Positions 8,731 through 17,044 of a stretch of 64,000 bases of DNA are shown one piece after another. A program made the translations under genes and the position numbers. Source of the stretch: Maribacter flavus (GTDB lineage: Bacteria; Bacteroidota; Bacteroidia; Flavobacteriales; Flavobacteriaceae); NCBI RefSeq assembly GCF_008386635.1, contig NZ_VUOE01000001.1, positions 1,426,001 through 1,490,000 on the forward strand, given 5' to 3'. How positions within the stretch are numbered: position 1 is the first letter of the stretch; each line of letters begins with the position of its first letter. The notes beneath the pieces are model-generated. The model was not told the DNA's origin. It saw nothing but the letters and a program-made list of their open reading frames with translations, and ran no database searches.

Positions 8731-11346
8731 TCAAGGTTTTGGGGTTATAAGTGTATTTCTGTATGCCTCTAAATTCTTATGTACTTGGATTATTTTATAG
8801 TTGTCCGATAAAATTACGAAATTCTCATCAGCCACCCGGTAATCCTTATTGTTTTTTAAAAGTTCCGAATAGCCCAATGCAAAGTCCTTGGATTTGAAAC
8901 CGTGGACCACCACAAATTGGTCTTCCAGATTGTATATGTCCTTGGATACGATGTTCTTGTATTTTAAATCTACAATGGACTTTTCCAAGAGCTCCATCAA
9001 TTTCAACGCCTTGTCATTATTGCTCCTCTTGAACGGAAAGACCACTTTCCAGTTCGATGTTCCCGTGGAGCCCGTTTCAGGCGAAAATTCCGTGGGTTCC
9101 AGTTTGGGAAGTTGCTCCGCCACCATCTGTTCCGCCTTTTTGCCTTCGGGGCTGTTTGGATAGGTAAGCGCCACATAGTTGAGGGCTTCCTTAAATTCTT
9201 CAAATCCCTGCAACCTACCAATGGCATTGGCCTTCAACATTTCGAACTTTGGCACGATGGGGTCTCCAGTAAACCGATTTATATTTTCCTCCGAACCCGT
9301 GATAACCTGTAAAAACTGCTGGTCCTGAAATTTCTTGAACAAAAGTTGGTACCTGTTTTCCGGACTGTCACTATCATCGGCAAGCTCTGCCTGTGGGTTC
9401 AATAAAATCTCCGCATAACGGGAACCGGCATGGTTTGCAATGATATCCGCCTTCATGGAAGCCATCAACGGACTGTTTTCCGCCTCGTAAATTTTATACA
9501 GATTGTATTTGGAGGGAAGGATCAAACGCTCTTCCGGATTGGACGCCAGCACATTTTCAAGCTTTTCTGCAGCCAACAAGTTTTCATTGAACTTTTCCTT
9601 ATAAATAAGGCCCAACTGATAATTGGCAAAATTTCGTTCCGTTTTAAGGCTATCTATTACGGTTTCCTCCTTAGGAACCCTATCCATATAAAAGTCCAAA
9701 GAGAACTTTTCATCCTCTGTAACCGCAGCATCCGGATTGTTATTTGCCGCTATGGCCTCTCCCGTAGCTTCGGATATATTGGAAACCGCTTTGTTGGACC
9801 AACGCCAGTCATCGGCCAGTTCCCTATTGCCCCATCGGTTCTTAAAATCGTTCTGTCCGTATCCCAGGCTGGTAATATTGTAAAAGTAGAATTTACCTTG
9901 GTTCTCCTTGCCTCCCTTGGATTTGGCGAAGGCCGCAAAACCATCGGTCAACTTGTCCCGTTCCTTTTTCTGTGCCGCTTCCTTGGCCGCCTGCAGATCG
10001 GCGATATGCTTTTCAAAATAGGCGATTCGGTCGTCTATGGGCATTTCGTAGATGGTTATGACGCTATCGGTATACTGAACGATATCCTCATACTTGATCA
10101 CGTCCTCAAGGTTATCCAATTTCTTTTTGATGGTACGGTACTTTTTGGTGTTTTCATCCAAATTCACAAGCACACTATCATAGTAGGCTCCGGCATTTTT
10201 GTACTGATTTTCGTCGAAATTGTATTCAGCCAGATTTTCATAATTGAGGGCGTTCAGTTTTGGCTCGTTCTGCGTGGCCCGTAGCGATTTATTGAAATAG
10301 GCCAACGCCAGACTATCGGAGCCTTGTTCGAGATGAAATTCGGCTATTTGCCTATAAATTTTGTCCAAGAAGGGCCTGTTTTCCCTGTTCTCCTCCAACT
10401 CCGTCAGGTACTCCAGCATTTCCTCCTGATTTTCGGAAGTGATGGCCGTATTCCTTATTTTTTGGATTTCGGCATTGATCATATACACCCTGGGCGATTT
10501 TCTATTGAGGTCGATCACCTTATCAAAAGCGTAATTGGCACTGTCCTTATAGCCCAACTGATTGTACAATTGCCCAATGATATAATAATATCGGCCTTTC
10601 TCCGGATTCTTTTTGGTGTAATAGGAAGCCACCTTTAATTGTTGAATGGCCGTATCCGGCACGTTTAGGTTGATGTATGCCTGTGCGAGCATGGCCCGCG
10701 CATCCGCATATTCCTGATCCTTTAGGGTCTCAAACTTCATCAACCGCTTTAGGTTCTTAATGGCCAGCTCCTCATTTTCGAGCCTGATATTTACCTTTTC
10801 CCGCCAAATACTGGCTTCGTTGAGCTTATTGCTTTCCGTGTATTTGTTGAGGATATAATTGAAGGATTCCAATGCCGGGATGTAACGTTCATCAAAATAG
10901 CGGGCCTTGCCCAATAACAAAAAAGCCTCATCGGTCTGCGGATTGCGTTCCTCGTCCTTGATATCCATACTATGTTTCTGGATGGCCTTGGTCGCCTTTT
11001 CCTCGGCAATGATAAAGTTGGGGTTGTTATCCTCCGAATCCAATTTAACCTCTCCCGATACCTCCAAACGCTCTATGGGCAGTATTTCCCAATAATCGTC
11101 CTTGTAGGAATCGTTCAGCGTGGCCCTACCCTCTTCAAAAGCGATATTACCGTTGTACAAGGTATTGTACTTGGTATTAAGAGCATGCCAGTTTCGATTT
11201 ATGAAGGCATCCTTTTTGGTGGAACAGGCATTGAAGAGTACGGTTCCTAGAATAAGCGATAAAAAAAGTTTGTTTCTGTAGTTCAAAATAGACGGTCTAC
11301 GTATGTATGCATAACTGAAAAACATCCATATTATTATACGCTTCAT
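8731..11346 (-). CDS. porW: SprE/PorW, type IX secretion and gliding lipoprotein with TPR repeats
   Basis: About 871-residue outer-membrane-associated lipoprotein. The signal region KLFLSLILGTVLFNAC ends in a lipobox Cys followed by STKKDAF. Residues about 110-450 carry tetratricopeptide-like helices (KARYFDERYIPALESFNYI, GQLYNQLGYKDSANYAFDKV), and a second helical region follows. SprE (Flavobacterium) and PorW (Porphyromonas) are needed for type IX secretion and, in gliders, motility. I choose ATG 11346; TTG 11352 lies two codons upstream, and a later ATG at 11319 is also possible. The neighbourhood sprE-bactofilin-atpZ-atpB is one I recall from other Flavobacteriia. Confidence 0.86.
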   Translation of the reverse strand: MKRIIIWMFFSYAYIRRPSILNYRNKLFLSLILGTVLFNACSTKKDAFINRNWHALNTKYNTLYNGNIAFEEGRATLNDSYKDDYWEILPIERLEVSGEVKLDSEDNNPNFIIAEEKATKAIQKHSMDIKDEERNPQTDEAFLLLGKARYFDERYIPALESFNYILNKYTESNKLNEASIWREKVNIRLENEELAIKNLKRLMKFETLKDQEYADARAMLAQAYINLNVPDTAIQQLKVASYYTKKNPEKGRYYYIIGQLYNQLGYKDSANYAFDKVIDLNRKSPRVYMINAEIQKIRNTAITSENQEEMLEYLTELEENRENRPFLDKIYRQIAEFHLEQGSDSLALAYFNKSLRATQNEPKLNALNYENLAEYNFDENQYKNAGAYYDSVLVNLDENTKKYRTIKKKLDNLEDVIKYEDIVQYTDSVITIYEMPIDDRIAYFEKHIADLQAAKEAAQKKERDKLTDGFAAFAKSKGGKENQGKFYFYNITSLGYGQNDFKNRWGNRELADDWRWSNKAVSNISEATGEAIAANNNPDAAVTEDEKFSLDFYMDRVPKEETVIDSLKTERNFANYQLGLIYKEKFNENLLAAEKLENVLASNPEERLILPSKYNLYKIYEAENSPLMASMKADIIANHAGSRYAEILLNPQAELADDSDSPENRYQLLFKKFQDQQFLQVITGSEENINRFTGDPIVPKFEMLKANAIGRLQGFEEFKEALNYVALTYPNSPEGKKAEQMVAEQLPKLEPTEFSPETGSTGTSNWKVVFPFKRSNNDKALKLMELLEKSIVDLKYKNIVSKDIYNLEDQFVVVHGFKSKDFALGYSELLKNNKDYRVADENFVILSDNYKIIQVHKNLEAYRNTLITPKP

Positions 11347-11532
11347 CGACAAATGGCCACTTTGTTTTGGAGATTATGGGCCGATATTAATTTCAAGGGC
11401 CGATGATTTACCGACTATCCGGTTTGTTTCCTTGAATTTTATACCGATTTTAAGTGGAAAATAGGTCCTTTGCCGATGTTTTTTGGAGCAATATCGATAT
11501 CTGTTCCAAGGGTAGGAAATGGATTAAAACAA

Positions 11533-11556
11533 AAAACCGACTGAAGCGTCGGTTTT
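11533..11556 (-). terminator. terminator of the ABC transporter operon
   Basis: Stem AAAACCGAC/GTCGGTTTT around TGAAGC. Read on the minus strand it is followed by TTTTTTGTTTT. It lies about 25 bases after the stop of the ABC ATPase gene. Confidence 0.75.
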
Positions 11557-11581
11557 ACTCTTTAAACTTGACAGGTTTAGA

Positions 11582-12277
11582 TTATCCCGCAAAAAACGCC
11601 TCCAATTCCCTTAAGGTTTCGGTAGAGGTTTTGATGTCCTTGACCACTTGGCCCTTGTTCAATACCACAATACGTTTGCAGACTTCGGTCACATGGATTA
11701 AATCATGGCTAGATACCAAGACCGTAACGTCCTCCTTGGCCGCCAAGTCCTTTATAATACCCTTTAGGCGAATTTGTGTGGTAGGGTCGAGATTGGCAAA
11801 AGGTTCATCCAGGATAACCACTTGCGGATTTCCAATAAAAGAAGCTACAATTCCGGCCTTCTTCTGGTTTCCTTTGGACAAATCCCGTAGATATTTCTTT
11901 TGCCCTAAAATCTCACCATGAAAAAAATCCTCAAATTGGCCTAAAAGAGCATCCACATCGGCCTTGTTCTGCCCTCGTAAATCCCCAATGAAATAAAAGT
12001 ATTCCTCCGGTGTCAAGTAACCGATCAAAAATGTCTCATCAATAAAGGAAGAGGTGATAGGCTTCCACTCCTCACTTGTATTTACTTGAATACCATTATT
12101 TTCTATATGTCCTGTTGTGGGTTGTATCAAATCCAACAACAAGCTGAAAAAGGTGGTTTTACCCGCACCATTGTTTCCAACCAATCCAAAGCTTTGTCCT
12201 GTTGGAATTTCTAGGTTTTCAATATTCAAAACGGTCTGACTGCCGTATTTTTTGGTCAAATTTTGTACTGTTATCAT
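11582..12277 (-). CDS. ABC transporter ATP-binding protein
   Basis: 231-residue nucleotide-binding domain. Walker A is GNNGAGKT (34-41), the signature is LSKGNQKK (a variant of LSGGQ), Walker B is VVILDEPFANLDP, and the switch His is in SSHD. It is closest to the export-type ATPases that pair with large membrane permeases (CcmA/YhaQ-like). It follows the DUF5687-type permease by 68 bases and ends the operon. Confidence 0.93.
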   Translation of the reverse strand: MITVQNLTKKYGSQTVLNIENLEIPTGQSFGLVGNNGAGKTTFFSLLLDLIQPTTGHIENNGIQVNTSEEWKPITSSFIDETFLIGYLTPEEYFYFIGDLRGQNKADVDALLGQFEDFFHGEILGQKKYLRDLSKGNQKKAGIVASFIGNPQVVILDEPFANLDPTTQIRLKGIIKDLAAKEDVTVLVSSHDLIHVTEVCKRIVVLNKGQVVKDIKTSTETLRELEAFFAG

Positions 12278-12345
12278 GGTTTTTTTGTTTCAGGTTTCAG
12301 GCTTCAAGTTTCATTTTTCACATACAGCGTCTAACGTCTAAAAGA

Positions 12346-13815
12346 CTAGCTATTTTTTTCCTTGAATCCGGCAATCATGCCATATTTCTTTTTTCGGTAC
12401 TGTCCTGTGACCTTATCCATTAGGGTATTTTTAAGGACCAAACCGATGAGTCCGAGGACGCACAGCACTGTGACACCCGCCGTCACCGAAAAGAGGTAAT
12501 AGAAAAGACTGAATATAAGTATGGGTACAATAAGCACGGGAACCATAATCAAAAACTGATTGGCGCTCGTCCCTTGCATGTTCCCAAACGGACTCTGATC
12601 CAATTCTATCCTTTTTTTGTTGAACGACCCAAAATATAAAATGACGGGTATGTTTACCCCCAGATTGTAGATGGCACAACCAAAATTAATGGCCAAGGCT
12701 TCCCATCCAAAGTATATATACGGGATGGTCAACAAAAACATAAATATGACACTCACGGATATCAACAGCGCCTTGGACTCCAAATACTTTCGCAACGGTA
12801 TATTTTGGGACATCATCATGCTGTAATAACTACTGTCCCAAGCTGGGATAAACTGTCCGAAGTTACTAAGGAAAATACCGGTCATAAAAACGCCCAAAAA
12901 GGCTTTCATGGGCATCATGCTGGCATAAATTTCCTGGGTATAGAATATAAGGCCATAAAACACGAACAACAGGGATATCCAAACCTGGGATTTTGTTCGT
13001 TTGTTACGCCAAATCATTTTAAGATCCAATTGCAAAAAGGTACCCAAGTCGCCAAAGCGTTTTGTCCAGGCCAAATCACTGGTATTGGCCTGTACCTTTT
13101 TAGGTTTTAAAGTAGCGTCCAAGTATATCTTATCATGGAGAAACTTATAGTTGATATAATAAATGAAAACCGCCAAGACCAACGGAACCAAAACTGTTAT
13201 GGGATACGCATACAACCCATGAAATATAGGGCCAAAAACTTCCTTTATGGAAAATACACCAAAATAATCCAAGGCGTAAGAAATTACAATGATACCTCCA
13301 ATAACCGTGAGTGCCTTGTCACTTTTATTTATAAGAAGGTTTAGGTAATTGATGCTCAAAACTATCGCCATAATGGCTATCAGCCAAAGGAATACATTGA
13401 TTCCAGAATATCCTTGAAACAATAGTACAATGCAAAATGGCACAAAGAAGAACAGTGACAACAAATTGTACATGGAGGCCGCAGAACGACCTAAAATATA
13501 GTGGGCTATGGAACTTTTCTTCACGGGTGTGGTCAAAAAGGGCTTAATGTCCATCACGGGAAGTTTCTGCATGAAATACCGCAAAAACAGTTCGATCAGT
13601 ACCCAGTAAATCAAATACTGGCTCAAGGTACACATAGGACTTTGGTCCGGTACGGCTTTTCTGAGTATAAAATACACCCCAGCACCTGACGCTGCAAGCA
13701 CCAGGAGCATGTAGACTGCGAAAAAGCCCATGAGAATCTTTACGGCAAGGCTTTTACCAAAATTGGCCGACCTAAAAAAGGATTTCCATTGTAGGGAGGC
13801 AAATCGTTTAAACAT
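12346..13815 (-). CDS. ABC transporter permease, DUF5687-like
   Basis: 489-residue protein with about 12 hydrophobic segments and the N-terminal FKRFASLQWKSFFRSANFGKS motif seen in this family of Bacteroidota ABC permeases. The cytoplasmic loop LQLDLKMIWRNKRTKSQ precedes the second half. It is encoded directly upstream of the ATPase gene, with which it presumably forms the exporter. Substrate unknown. Confidence 0.82.
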   Translation of the reverse strand: MFKRFASLQWKSFFRSANFGKSLAVKILMGFFAVYMLLVLAASGAGVYFILRKAVPDQSPMCTLSQYLIYWVLIELFLRYFMQKLPVMDIKPFLTTPVKKSSIAHYILGRSAASMYNLLSLFFFVPFCIVLLFQGYSGINVFLWLIAIMAIVLSINYLNLLINKSDKALTVIGGIIVISYALDYFGVFSIKEVFGPIFHGLYAYPITVLVPLVLAVFIYYINYKFLHDKIYLDATLKPKKVQANTSDLAWTKRFGDLGTFLQLDLKMIWRNKRTKSQVWISLLFVFYGLIFYTQEIYASMMPMKAFLGVFMTGIFLSNFGQFIPAWDSSYYSMMMSQNIPLRKYLESKALLISVSVIFMFLLTIPYIYFGWEALAINFGCAIYNLGVNIPVILYFGSFNKKRIELDQSPFGNMQGTSANQFLIMVPVLIVPILIFSLFYYLFSVTAGVTVLCVLGLIGLVLKNTLMDKVTGQYRKKKYGMIAGFKEKNS

Positions 13816-13875
13816 AAGGGTTGGATATTGTTGTCAGGTTCATAAGTAAACCAAAAATGGAAAATGTTACAAAAA

Positions 13876-14568
13876 CTAGGAGATTTTATACTCGGAATAG
13901 GTTTCTGCCAATATTTCATCAGCTTTTGATGGAATGACATATCCACAAATTTTGAGCAAAAGCCCCATACTTACAATTAATAAAGACAATGCCAATTGAA
14001 AATACAGGTTATCCATAAAGTCGTTGGTCCATGTTAGGTTCAATAGATTCATGGGGATAGTAAATAAATTTACAAGTAGCCCTTGATTATATATTATCTC
14101 CTGTAGCATCCATTTACGCCAAGCTCCTTCCATGCGTTTCTTCAATTGAAACGTTCTAAATAGCATTACAAGCGAAAAGCCTATAAATATCCCCGAAACT
14201 ATGCCTTTTTTTAGCTCACCTGGAGGAAGCATTTTGAGCATCGTAAATATGACCATTACAAAAGTCAAGGTCGCTATTATCCTAGGGAGGGACCACCACT
14301 CCTTAAAATGACCCCAGATAATGCCGCGGTACTTTTTGGACATAGCTTTTCTGCGCTCATTTATAACATCCTGAAAACCAAAAACACCAAATTTTTTAAA
14401 CTCACGGTTTTTGGCCTCCTCAAAAGTAAGTCCGGGGTTCTCTTCCCATTGCTTTTCAATACCGTTGGCTAAATGATCTACCAATTCTAGTTGTAAATCA
14501 TAGTATTCCACATAATGGGCTCTAGTAAATTTAAATAGCTCTTCAATTTGGTTTTGGGTGAGTTTCAT
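13876..14568 (-). CDS. HAAS-domain-like membrane protein, copy 2
   Basis: 230 aa. Residues 1-70 form an acidic, helical N-terminal domain (FTRAHYVEYYDLQLELVDHLANGIE) like the HAAS/permease-prefix domains that accompany PadR regulators. Four hydrophobic segments follow (about 104-122, 128-145, 170-188, 195-215). It is a diverged paralogue of the adjacent upstream gene (DHLA motif in both) and begins directly after that gene's stop codon. Function unknown; probably part of the PadR-controlled set. Confidence 0.72.
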   Translation of the reverse strand: MKLTQNQIEELFKFTRAHYVEYYDLQLELVDHLANGIEKQWEENPGLTFEEAKNREFKKFGVFGFQDVINERRKAMSKKYRGIIWGHFKEWWSLPRIIATLTFVMVIFTMLKMLPPGELKKGIVSGIFIGFSLVMLFRTFQLKKRMEGAWRKWMLQEIIYNQGLLVNLFTIPMNLLNLTWTNDFMDNLYFQLALSLLIVSMGLLLKICGYVIPSKADEILAETYSEYKIS

Positions 14569-15201
14569 TTAATTACTGATTAGTTTACTATAGGTCTTTA
14601 CAATTTGCCGTTTCAGAGTCATTACTTCTTGTAGCCCTGCAATATTAAACACCATGGCAAAAAACCAGTACGCATAGAAAACTGTTGGGCTTTCTTTTAT
14701 TATTGGTGCCATTATTCCCATGAGGTACATAAATATCGAGGGCAAAGCCATGATAGACAGGATATATTTAGCTGATTGAATGTTCTTATAGATTCCTTCA
14801 GGCTTATAATAAATATAAAAGTGAATACACTGAGGGACGATTAAGCTAATACAAAATGAAATGGCAATTAAAGATTTTGGCAACAGGGTAGCGTTAAATC
14901 CAAAGAAAATCCCAATACAAATAGGAATGAAGAGTTGGTTGGGCTTGTAGAAATATCCAATGATTCTTTTAATTAATGCTCTTTGATGTGCCCAATGTTT
15001 CGCTTTTTGCCATTGATTCTCATATCTCTTGACAAAAGAGCGTTTAGTGCGCAAAAAATCTCCCAAACTAGTAGGTTCCTGAATGTTTTCGAATTCTGAT
15101 GCCAGATGATCTAAAATCTCGAGACGAATATCCATGTACTTAACCCCTAAAAATTTAAGGTAATTGTCAATGTATATGACTTCTTCCTTAGAAATTGCCA
15201 T
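14569..15201 (-). CDS. HAAS-domain-like membrane protein, copy 1
   Basis: 210 aa from ATG 15201 (an in-frame TTG lies two codons upstream). The N-terminal domain VIYIDNYLKFLGVKYMDIRLEILDHLASEFE matches its neighbour in pattern. Four hydrophobic segments follow. The gene lies 10 bases after padR and abuts the second copy. PadR/HAAS pairs elsewhere are read as membrane sensors working with the regulator; that role here is inference. Confidence 0.72.
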   Translation of the reverse strand: MAISKEEVIYIDNYLKFLGVKYMDIRLEILDHLASEFENIQEPTSLGDFLRTKRSFVKRYENQWQKAKHWAHQRALIKRIIGYFYKPNQLFIPICIGIFFGFNATLLPKSLIAISFCISLIVPQCIHFYIYYKPEGIYKNIQSAKYILSIMALPSIFMYLMGIMAPIIKESPTVFYAYWFFAMVFNIAGLQEVMTLKRQIVKTYSKLISN

Positions 15202-15211
15202 TTTCAAATAA

Positions 15212-15550
15212 TTATTGAATACTCCAATCTGGATTCACCAATTGTTGCATACTTCGTATAAAATCCTCCAATTCGGCCAATCTGTTAACCGTTTCCTTTT
15301 CCCCTTGTTTTGTAAGTTTATAATATTTACGCAGTCTGTTATCCACCTTGGCAACTTCCACATCCAACAAGCCTTCTGCTTCCAATTTGTGTAAAGCCGG
15401 ATATAAGGCACCTTCTGTAATGTTCAATTCCCCTTTGGAAAGTTCCTTGACCTTTTGGGTAATTTCATAGCCATACATTTTACCCTCCTCATCCAACAAT
15501 TTTAAGATTATAGTGTTTAAACTGCCTTTGTATAATTTCGAATTCCCCAT
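15212..15550 (-). CDS. PadR-family transcriptional regulator
   Basis: 112-residue winged-helix repressor of the PadR type. KLYKGSLNTIILKLLDEEGKMYGYEITQ, then LNITEGALYPALHKLEAEGLLDVEV, then RKYYKLTKQG are the diagnostic helix, recognition and wing segments. ATG 15550 gives the usual N-terminus; a TTG lies six codons upstream. It heads the padR-HAAS-HAAS-permease-ATPase run, which it probably represses, with release by a ligand or membrane-active compound. Confidence 0.9.
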   Translation of the reverse strand: MGNSKLYKGSLNTIILKLLDEEGKMYGYEITQKVKELSKGELNITEGALYPALHKLEAEGLLDVEVAKVDNRLRKYYKLTKQGEKETVNRLAELEDFIRSMQQLVNPDWSIQ

Positions 15551-15661
15551 TTTTCCTGTACGATTCAATTTTTCATTAACTAATATACATAAATTTCTTA
15601 TGCATAAGATTTTTAGGTATTCTTTTTTTTATTTCCCATTTCATATACTTCCTTCTTTCCT

Positions 15662-15669
15662 TAATTTTG
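15662..15669 (+). promoter_or_regulatory. -7 promoter box TAATTTTG for the ferredoxin reductase gene
   Basis: Exact TAnnTTTG match 26 bases before the ATG at 15695; no clear TTTG at the -33 position. Confidence 0.45.
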
Positions 15670-15694
15670 CATTCTATTTCTAGATTGGATACTT

Positions 15695-16744
15695 ATGGCA
15701 GATTTTTATGCATTGACCGTTAAAAATATTAAGAAATTAACCCCCAATTCCGTGGCGGTCACTTTTGAGATTCCCAAGGATTTGGTCCAGACCTTTTTAT
15801 TTACGGCCGGGCAATACATCACCATAAAAAAAGAAATTAAGGGAAAGGAACTGCGTAGGGCCTATTCCATCAGTTCTTCCCCCAAGAAAGACCACATTAC
15901 CATTGGCATCAAAAAAGTAGATAATGGTGGATTCTCCCATTACGCCAATACCAAACTGCAAGTTGGCGACACCTTGGAAGTGATGCCGCCAGAAGGAAGA
16001 TTTTTATTCAAACCCACGGGGAACTCACAACATGTAGCGGCCTTCGCGGCGGGTAGTGGTATTACCCCTATCATGAGCATTGCAAAAATGGTTTTGGACG
16101 GAAACCCAAAAAACAATTTTGTCTTAGTCTATGGAAACAAATCCTATGAGGAGACCATGTTCTACACGGATTTGGTAAAACTCCAATTGGATTATTCCAA
16201 TCGGTTTTTTGTGTATTTCATCAATAGCCAGACACGGGAAGACAAAGCACTGTTTGGACGCATTGATACCTCTACGGTGAACTACGCCCTAAAAAACAAG
16301 CATGCCAATTTGGATTTTGACGGTTATTACCTCTGCGGGCCCCAAGAAATGATCGAGAACGTAAAGGATACCCTGTTGGATAATGACGTCCCAAAGGAGA
16401 AAATCCACTTTGAGCTATTCACGGCAACGGATATAAAGGAGGAACTGCCCAGTCTTCCCGATGGGCAAACCTCGTTGACGATTACCTTGGACGATGAGGT
16501 GTTTCAACTTACAATGGATAAAAAAACGACCGTGTTGGATGCCGTTCTTAAGGAAAATATCGATGCCCCGTACTCTTGCCAGGGTGGGGTCTGTAGCAGC
16601 TGTATCGCACGTATCACGGAAGGAAAAGCGGAAATGGCCGTAAACCAAATCCTAACGGACAGTGAAATCGCCGAGGGCTTAGTGCTTACGTGCCAAGCGC
16701 ATCCTACCACACCTACACTTAAGGTAGATTATGATGATGTGTAG
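15695..16744 (+). CDS. PaaE-like ferredoxin:NAD(P)H oxidoreductase (FAD + 2Fe-2S)
   Basis: 349-residue flavin reductase with a C-terminal plant-type ferredoxin. The FAD-binding motif RAYSIS is at residues 55-60, the NAD(P)-binding GSGITP at 120-125, and the 2Fe-2S ligands are C295, C300, C303 and C333. The order FAD-NAD-ferredoxin is that of PaaE/HmpX-type reductases, which pass electrons from NAD(P)H to an oxygenase or other acceptor. No oxygenase is adjacent, so the partner is unknown. It is monocistronic. Confidence 0.88.
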   Translation: MADFYALTVKNIKKLTPNSVAVTFEIPKDLVQTFLFTAGQYITIKKEIKGKELRRAYSISSSPKKDHITIGIKKVDNGGFSHYANTKLQVGDTLEVMPPEGRFLFKPTGNSQHVAAFAAGSGITPIMSIAKMVLDGNPKNNFVLVYGNKSYEETMFYTDLVKLQLDYSNRFFVYFINSQTREDKALFGRIDTSTVNYALKNKHANLDFDGYYLCGPQEMIENVKDTLLDNDVPKEKIHFELFTATDIKEELPSLPDGQTSLTITLDDEVFQLTMDKKTTVLDAVLKENIDAPYSCQGGVCSSCIARITEGKAEMAVNQILTDSEIAEGLVLTCQAHPTTPTLKVDYDDV

Positions 16745-17044
16745 GAGCTTTAACTAGCTACACAAAGTGAGAAAATAAAAACAGTACTCCCCGTTTAGGT
16801 CAATTATCTATTTCAAAAGTATCTAGATTTGCCTTTAGGCAGTAGTTGAGCAGTTTCCAAATCGCAATGAATACCCTATGTATAATGAATTCCTTTCGAT
16901 GCAAAATACCTAGGTAGCCCAAAATTTGTTTTCTATAATCCAGTTTCTCTTTCAATTTTTTTTTCAATTGAATTCGTAAAACTATGGTTCGAGCTAATTT
17001 GCACGTACCCTTGCGTTACCTTTAATCAATTTCTACCTTTAAAT
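16745..17044. other. 300-base intergenic region, no gene seen
   Basis: No ORF with plausible codon use and no terminator with a T-run after the upstream stop. It is A+T-rich near the end, with TTTCAATT(T)n and TTCAATTGAA around 16950-16975. TTTG (16998-17001) followed by TACCTTTA (17017-17024) may be the promoter of the SLC13 gene, but its 15-base spacer is short. Confidence 0.5.

Noticed and set aside
9430..10284. 284-codon open frame on the plus strand
   Set aside because: Lies wholly antisense to sprE/porW, whose frame has clear TPR and lipoprotein features; the antisense product shows no recognisable motif.
11533..11556. ACCGAC...GTCGGT palindrome as a fourth TetR operator
   Set aside because: It is a terminator: its inner bases do not match the operator consensus, it has a T-run and it lies at the 3' end of the ABC operon. 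It also warns that outer arms alone are not evidence for TetR binding.
11454..11921. 155-codon plus-strand frame after sprE
   Set aside because: Runs through the terminator and antisense into the ABC ATPase gene, with no protein-family signal.
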